DNA of 64,000 nucleotides from Paramecium tetraurelia (taxonomy: Eukaryota > Ciliophora > Oligohymenophorea > Peniculida > Parameciidae): NCBI RefSeq assembly GCF_000165425.1, contig NW_001799211.1, positions 248,001 to 312,000 on the forward strand, in the 5' to 3' direction. The notes under the pieces were generated by a model, which saw only the letters and a program-made list of their open reading frames with translations, made no database searches and was not told the DNA's origin. Made by a program: the position numbers and the translations under genes. Position 1 is the stretch's first letter. The number at the start of each line of letters is the position of its first letter. Below, piece by piece: positions 58,566 through 64,000 of the stretch.

Positions 58566-60840
58566 TCATTTCTTACTTTTCTTTTTTTTTTTTGACTTTT
58601 TTTTCTTAGCAAATGGATCAACTTTCATTCCAAATCCAGGGGGTGGCAAAGAGTGTCCTTCAGGATCCTTTAGATTTATTGGATCTGGAATCAATAATGC
58701 ATTGACTAATTTTTAAACAGGAATAGCAACCCCCTTCTTAGCCAATCTCAATTTGATCTCTTCTATTTCCTAATGATTCAAAATAATAATTACTTATAAT
58801 TGATCATAACGCACCTAATCCAAGGGTTATGCAGCCAATATTGCAGACAAGGGTCTCTTTTATTGCTGAGTTAATGGTAATTATTTTCCATAGATAGACA
58901 TACTCTATTCAGGTTTGAGACGATTTGCTTCATCTTCTTCCTATAATCCTATGATGTTGCCATGAAGCTTTTTGACTTTGTTTATATTATGTTTTGAGAT
59001 TTGGGATTCAAGTCCTCTAAAATCAGTATTATTCATGAATTTAGGTTCTTTTTAGTAATTAGGTAGTTTTTCATTCAAATTTCTAGGTTGACAAGTTTAA
59101 GGGCGTACTCTTTTAGGTTACCGCTTCTATCCATCATCGTCAATCAATCCTGTTTACCCATCTATTTCAATATTATTTTATATCATTTCTTCTTCTTCTT
59201 CATCTGATAAATCACTTAAATCATCTTCCCATTTTGGTTTATTCTTACTCAAACTTAAATGATGATTCTTTTGGATCTATACATAGATATATATATATGT
59301 TTACTTTATCTAACTCTTTGTAATCCTTCTCCTTATTTTGTCTTTCCTTCATTTCCAACTCTCTGAATCTATTACCGTAAGTGGCACTCTCTATTCTCCT
59401 ATTCATTTCCCTCTCAATCCTAGCCTTATTGGACGACCATTGATGCATCATAGCCACTAGTTCTTCGTCCTCTCTTTTTTGCTGCGCCTCTTTATTTCTA
59501 AGTTTCTAATATTTCTTTTAAACATTCAATTCATCAGGTTGATTAGAATTTTAATACTATTGAAAACCATCTCTTGTTTCGAAATCCAAGTTTCTAGGTT
59601 TCTAATTGTTTTCTACTTATTCATCATTAAGAAACACTTTTATCTGTGGTTCAAGTGTCCTTTCTTTCTTTTTAGCTTCCTCTTCTTAAATGATTAATTT
59701 GGCCTCATTCTCAGCTTATCTAGCAGCCAAATCTTCCTCATTTAATAGCACTTCCTCATTGTTATCTGCAAGATCTCCTTGAAATACTTCATCGTCTTTC
59801 TCTTCAACTATGGCTTTAGGTTTGGCTGATTTTATTGGTTTTGGAAATGTTGATTTCATCTTAATTTTATCAGTATTATCCACTGCACTTAGAGGTCTGG
59901 GCGCTTGAAAATTTTAAATGATCCTTCTTTTGTAATTTGTTAGTCTTTGGTCTGGTGGAGGCATTGAATCATGTTTTGTTCTAAATCCATTTTAATAATC
60001 ATGTAATTAATCTTAAATTATGTCTCCTGGAAGTAAGGTTCCTTTGCTATATTGAGATTCCTTCTTTAATAAATTTTAAATAAATTAAATACCATTTAAT
60101 CAATACGAATAGTACCAGTAACACCAGAATCAGGTCTATCTGGATGAGTTTATTCAATAGTAGTTTCTGCATATCCATCGATCACAGTAGTTGGATATCC
60201 AGATTATGGGCGCATACTTTTGATAGTTAGAGCACTTTGAGGTCTTTTAGCTTAAGTTACACTACTATAGGGTCTTTTAGTTTATCCTGTTGGTGGTCGA
60301 GTGGGTCCTGAATCACTGTCGAGTTTACGACTTTGATAATCAACTTTGGTTATTGTTTCCAAGGCCCAATTATAACATCTTGTTATGAATTTAGCTTGTA
60401 ACTCTCTATTACGAGTGAAAAATGATATCTCTCTGATTATGCTGGCAAGAGAACGAAAAAACTATAGTCTCCACATTCCATTACGTATTCTTGCATTCCT
60501 TTGCTAGGCATTTAAGACCTGATGAACTGAAGACAGTTACTTCTGCATTAAACATCTCAATCATGGTTATCATACCTTGGTACTCCTCATTACTATCCAA
60601 GAATGCTGATTTACACTTATCAACAGTAATTGTTTCATAATAATGACTAGTTTCCCAAGTATTTACTTTGTAATTCTCCATCATCTATTAATGTGAAACT
60701 ATCCGCTCTTAGAGTTACTGAAATTCCTCATAAGTATAGTCTCCTCTTCCTTCAAAAGGCAAGACTTCAAACATCAATGGCACATCATCATCATCATATT
60801 TAATGACCGAGTGATGAATGGGTTATGATTATTGAAGCAT
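58566..60840 (-). CDS. Hypothetical, possibly flagellar-associated coiled-coil protein
   Basis: Start ATG 60838-60840 (MLQQSQPIHHSVIKYDDD), stop TGA 58566-58568, at least 600 aa with introns not fully resolved. The N-terminal part is folded and helical (TYEEFQQLQERIVSHQQMM, CKSAFLDSNEEYQGMITMIE). A central disordered stretch repeats RPQSA/RPYSS/RPDSG motifs (KRPQSALTIKSMRPQSG), a pattern frequent in axonemal proteins. A coiled coil near 59245-59480 (MAMMHQWSSNKARIEREMN) follows. The C-terminus has NIIGLQEEDEANRLKPEQSM, NLKDPEGHSLPPPGFGMKVD and a poly-Lys end. I do not recognise the family with certainty. Confidence 0.65.
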
Positions 60841-60964
60841 TATTTATTAATAATAATAATAATTAATATCAGATGAATTTTTTATCTAACTTGTATTTAA
60901 TCTAATCTTTCTCTCTATTGTTGGACGACTGTTGGTATTGTTCCCTCTGATTTGCAACTATAAC

Positions 60965-62172
60965 TCAATACAGAACATTACTCTTATTATAAGGCGTAGA
61001 CTTATTGAGCGATTCAAAAAACAGTTCTCTATTAGATGGCTTGTAAGTGCTATACAACTACTTTCTCAACTCCTCCACTCTATTGGTCTCTGGAGTCTTT
61101 CTACGATCCTATAGGAATCTCTAATTCTCCGACAAAATTCCTTATTGATCATTTTTAGAGTATATTAACTAAAATGGCTGCTTCTTGGGGTTCCCTAATT
61201 CCGACCTTGAAGCTTTTAAACTCTGAACCTGTTTCGGAGGAGAATTCTGTTTCTGTTATCTGTAATTAAATAAAATGTCCTTGTTCTATTCTTCAGCTAT
61301 AAACATTTATATGGATGATTACCTTTGGGTTTTATGTAGTTAAAGTTTAATTTAGGTGAAACATCTCTTCTAATGTATGTACTAGAATGATCCTTATTTT
61401 ATTCTCTATTTTTTAAGATTGATATCCCATCTCCTACTCTGCTTTTATTGTTTCTCTTGTACTACTCCAATTCCATTCTGAGTTTCTCGATATCAAACTT
61501 TGAATTATTATTCAAATAAGGCTACAGTTTTTATGATGGATTTTTCACCATGTTTTTATCATTTTGGACATCTAAAGAAGTGAATGGTCTATAATTTGAA
61601 ATGTAATCGCTAGCATTTTTGGATAATTTTGGCTACTCATTATTTTTAGGACTGAAAAAGGAATGCTATTATTAATTAGCAAACATCCAAGTTCTATCCA
61701 CATCTATAAGACTTTATTTTTTTGAAAAAGCAGTTGGACTTTATTGTCTCTTCTACACTTAGACTATGTCATTCAAATAAAACTTTCGTTTTTAAGATTG
61801 CTCCCTATCATGCATAGACGAGTATTATTATTTAGGCAGATATTAAAATGAGTTCACTTGTTGTTGAATATCATTCGAAGGAAAACGTTTAGGTTTTTCA
61901 CCTTTATCATAATTCAAAAATGAAGGCACCTTACTCAATTAATGATTAGCAAAGGGCTTATATTCATCAGGTGATCTCTAGGGCATTGGTCTTTAGTAAT
62001 ATGAGTTATAATATCGCCCTTATCCACTGTCAGTAGATTTACGCTCTGCAGGCGATTGTCGATCGTAAATATTAAAATTGAATTGCTTTTTCCGATCAAG
62101 ATAATTTGAATCCAACAGGTAATTTGGATTCTAATTCTTCAACATCACACGATCTTCAAGTCTTTTGGACAT
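60965..62172 (-). CDS. Hypothetical basic, Q/N-rich protein
   Basis: Start ATG 62170-62172 (MSKRLEDRVMLKNQNPNYLL), stop TGA 60965-60967, one 26-nt intron at 61297-61322, 393 aa with an exon sum divisible by three. Mostly hydrophilic and disordered (RYYNSYYQRPMPQRSPDEY, KRQQSPTAFSKKQSL), with one short coiled coil (FDIEKLRMELEQYKRNNKS). S-P motifs are frequent. No domain recognised. Confidence 0.7.
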
Positions 62173-62304
62173 AATATTTATCTGTTAATTATTAATTAAG
62201 TTTTAGATATAAATAATTATATTCAATTAATTATGCTATTTTAGATATAAATTAGTAGTAGTATATTCAATTCTTATTAAGTTGTTATAATAAATTAAAT
62301 TAAT

Positions 62305-63510
62305 TCAACTACCAGCAAGACTAAACTCATTTAATTTGGGATCTGCATAATCATCCCAACCTTGAGGCTTAATATCTTCGTCCTACTCCAACCACTTGAG
62401 ACGTCTGCCACCTTCCCATAATCCCAATTGACTCTTCCCATTTGACAACACATATCTACCCTTTCCAGCCTACTTCCCATTTACCCAATATCCCTCGTAC
62501 TCTTTAATTTAATTCTTTTATTAATACTTCTTCCATCTGGCCAAATGTAAACTCCGTATCCCTGCTTCTTATCATTTGTGTATTCCCCACTATATTATCT
62601 TCCATCTGGCCAAACATAAGTCCCTCTTCCATTCATTTGACTCTTCCTCCACCAACCCTCATATTTCTTAATTTATTATAAAATTTACTCTACCATCAGC
62701 CCAGTAATGAACTCCAAATCCCTCCATCAAATTGTTTGTCCAATTCCCTATGTAATATGACCCATCATTCCAATAATACTTCCCAAACCCATCCTTCTTC
62801 CCATGACTGTAATTCCCCTCATATCTGGATTTGTCCACCCAAATCTCTATCCCATAACCATGAGGTTGATCATTCAGCCACTCTCCTTCAAACTTAGCCC
62901 CATTAGCATGCAAATATTTCCCCTTACCACAGGCCTTATCCTCCTTCCATTATCCCTCGTATTAATCTCCTCCCAAATGCCAAAACTTGCCCATCCCCTC
63001 CGCCTTATTATTCTTCCAATCTCCCTCATATTTAGCACCATCCACCCAAACCTACACTCCATACCCATCTCTCTATTAGCCTATCCATTCACCCTCATAA
63101 TATGCTCCACTTTTAAATATATGTTTCCTTCTTCGTTCTCTCTAATTGCAATTCGACCTACTTCCCAACGTTTCTAAAAGATCCTCATGATTTCTAAACG
63201 CCATTTCATTTTTCCTCCTCGAACTATCACTATTAGACTCTAACTTTTAATTATGAAGAATACAAGAAGTTAAATTTATCTCCGTTTTCTTAACTGTTTA
63301 TTATTGATTTTGAACCTCGTGATCGACATGATCCTTAAAATCTAGTTTTGATTCTTTCTACTCATCTTTCAATGAATTATCTATATCATCTTCTTCCTCA
63401 TTATCTGGTTGATTGGGCGAATAATGGTTCATCGATTATTGATGAAATTCACTAATCAAAATTTCATCCTTCCTCTAACAACTCTAGCAATTCGAACATT
63501 GACTCCCCAT
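62305..63510 (-). CDS. MORN-repeat protein with putative N-myristoylation site
   Basis: Start ATG 63508-63510, stop TGA 62305-62307, introns 62667-62688 (22 nt) and 62502-62527 (26 nt), 385 aa. The N-terminus MGSQCSNCQSC has Gly2, Ser3 and nearby cysteines, a typical myristoyl/palmitoyl signal. Residues 20-125 are acidic and disordered. From about residue 135 there are about nine MORN repeats: YYEGEWIGQQRDGYGVQVW, KYEGDWKNNKAEGMGKFW, QYEGQWKEDKACGKGKYL, KFEGEWLNDQPHGYGIEIW, RYEGNYSHGKKDGFGKYYW, YYIGNWTNNLMEGFGVHYW, KYEGWWRKSQMNGRGTYVW, QYSGEYTNDKKQGYGVYIW and KYEGYWVNGKQAGKGRYVL. The two introns fall exactly inside repeats, which read through only when they are removed. MORN proteins attach to membranes or cytoskeleton; a cortical location is likely. 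Confidence 0.92.
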
Positions 63511-63671
63511 CTCAAACTACTTAGTATTAATTTAAAATAAATAATATGAAATTTCAGAGTATTAAAATTATAATATTACTTTTATTCCCATTTAACACAA
63601 AGCTTAAAATATTACTAATCTATAATCGAATTAAAATTTTATCATGGCAAATTTCCTTTGATAATCATTAC

Positions 63672-63695
63672 CAAAAACAAAAACAAAAACAAAAA
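63672..63695 (+). repeat. (CAAAAA)n microsatellite upstream of a start codon
   Basis: Four tandem copies of caaaaa lie 2 nt before the ATG at 63698. This might act as the 5' leader, or simply be a slippage repeat. Confidence 0.7.
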
Positions 63696-63697
63696 TA

Positions 63698-64000
63698 ATG
63701 ACAAAATAGAAAGTATCAAACTACTTAAATTTTAACAATTCAGTGAATCCTTCCAGAATATCAGTTTCTATTGAAGATGATGAAAAGCAGTTAAGCAGTT
63801 ACCTAATATTGAGTCTCTCTTAATAATTATTTTGCTTTGTCTAAATATACTAATTCAAAATCTTATGTATTTCAATTATATCTTTGCTTAACAGATTTAT
63901 AGATGAATTCGAATTCTTAAATTCCATTCTAATCTAAACCTCATGATTATAACTACTTAAATTAATTACACCTCCCCCCTTCAATTGAATCATCTATTTA
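63698..64000 (+). CDS. N-terminal part of an unknown gene (partial)
   Basis: Start ATG 63698 (MTKQKVSNYLNFNNSVNPSR), running off the right edge. A 28-nt GT..AG intron (gtatttcaat...ttaacag) near 63867-63894 restores a frame that continues QIPFQSKPHDYNYLNQLHLP. The N-terminus is hydrophilic, followed by LSSYLILSLSQQLF. Too little is present to name a family. Confidence 0.5.

Noticed and set aside
62803-63177. Plus-strand frame of 124 codons over the MORN gene
   Set aside because: The minus strand encodes consecutive MORN repeats in frame; the plus-strand frame is antisense.

Overview
The window reads as ciliate macronuclear DNA, most like Paramecium. It is strongly AT-rich. Conserved proteins stay in frame only if TAA and TAG are read as glutamine and TGA is the sole stop. 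Genes are packed on both strands with very short spacers (16 nt between the convergent stops at 1992 and 2009). Nearly every gene is cut by tiny GT..AG introns of about 18-34 nt. For most genes, removing these introns gives an exon total divisible by three and restores conserved motifs, so the models are internally checked. Models and names come from reading the sequence by eye; no database search was possible.

Layout. 1-5.5 kb: N-terminal part of a DUSP-domain ubiquitin protease, an unknown Cys-containing protein, a double p25-alpha protein, a small membrane protein, a macro-domain-like protein and ribosomal protein eL34. 6-11 kb: a poly(ADP-ribose) glycohydrolase and a large protein with a likely mitochondrial presequence. 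11-24 kb: a giant cysteine-rich multi-pass surface protein, a PP6-type phosphatase, SelO, and a KIF21-like kinesin with C-terminal WD40 repeats. 24-30.5 kb: a one-EF-hand miniprotein, a zinc-knuckle protein like ZCCHC7/Air, a FAM135-type lipase, ARL3, a CX9C mitochondrial protein and a CHY-zinc-finger protein. 31-39.6 kb: three less characterised genes, calcineurin A, an RNPS1-like RS protein and a zinc alcohol dehydrogenase.

40-45 kb is the accessory-looking part. It holds a decayed gene with in-frame TGA codons, then two nearly identical RING-IBR-RING E3 ligase genes flanking a third, degenerate copy, with gene debris between them. 45-64 kb: an unknown gene, a cyclic-nucleotide-binding protein, a CDC50-type flippase subunit, a ZRANB2-like zinc-finger protein, an UNC93-like transporter, a Q/N-rich protein, a NEK kinase, three probably structural or cytoskeletal proteins, a MORN-repeat protein and the start of another gene.

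The genes are ordinary eukaryotic single-promoter genes, not operons. Several fit ciliary or cortical biology (kinesin, ARL3, p25-alpha, NEK, MORN). Two lie in the ADP-ribose pathway (macro-like protein and PARG, separated only by eL34 and a spacer). I found no CRISPR array, no tRNA or rRNA gene and no intact mobile element. The most unusual items are the RBR duplication with its decayed middle copy, the TGA-interrupted pseudogene, the one-EF-hand gene and the degenerate macro protein whose frame overlaps its convergent neighbour.
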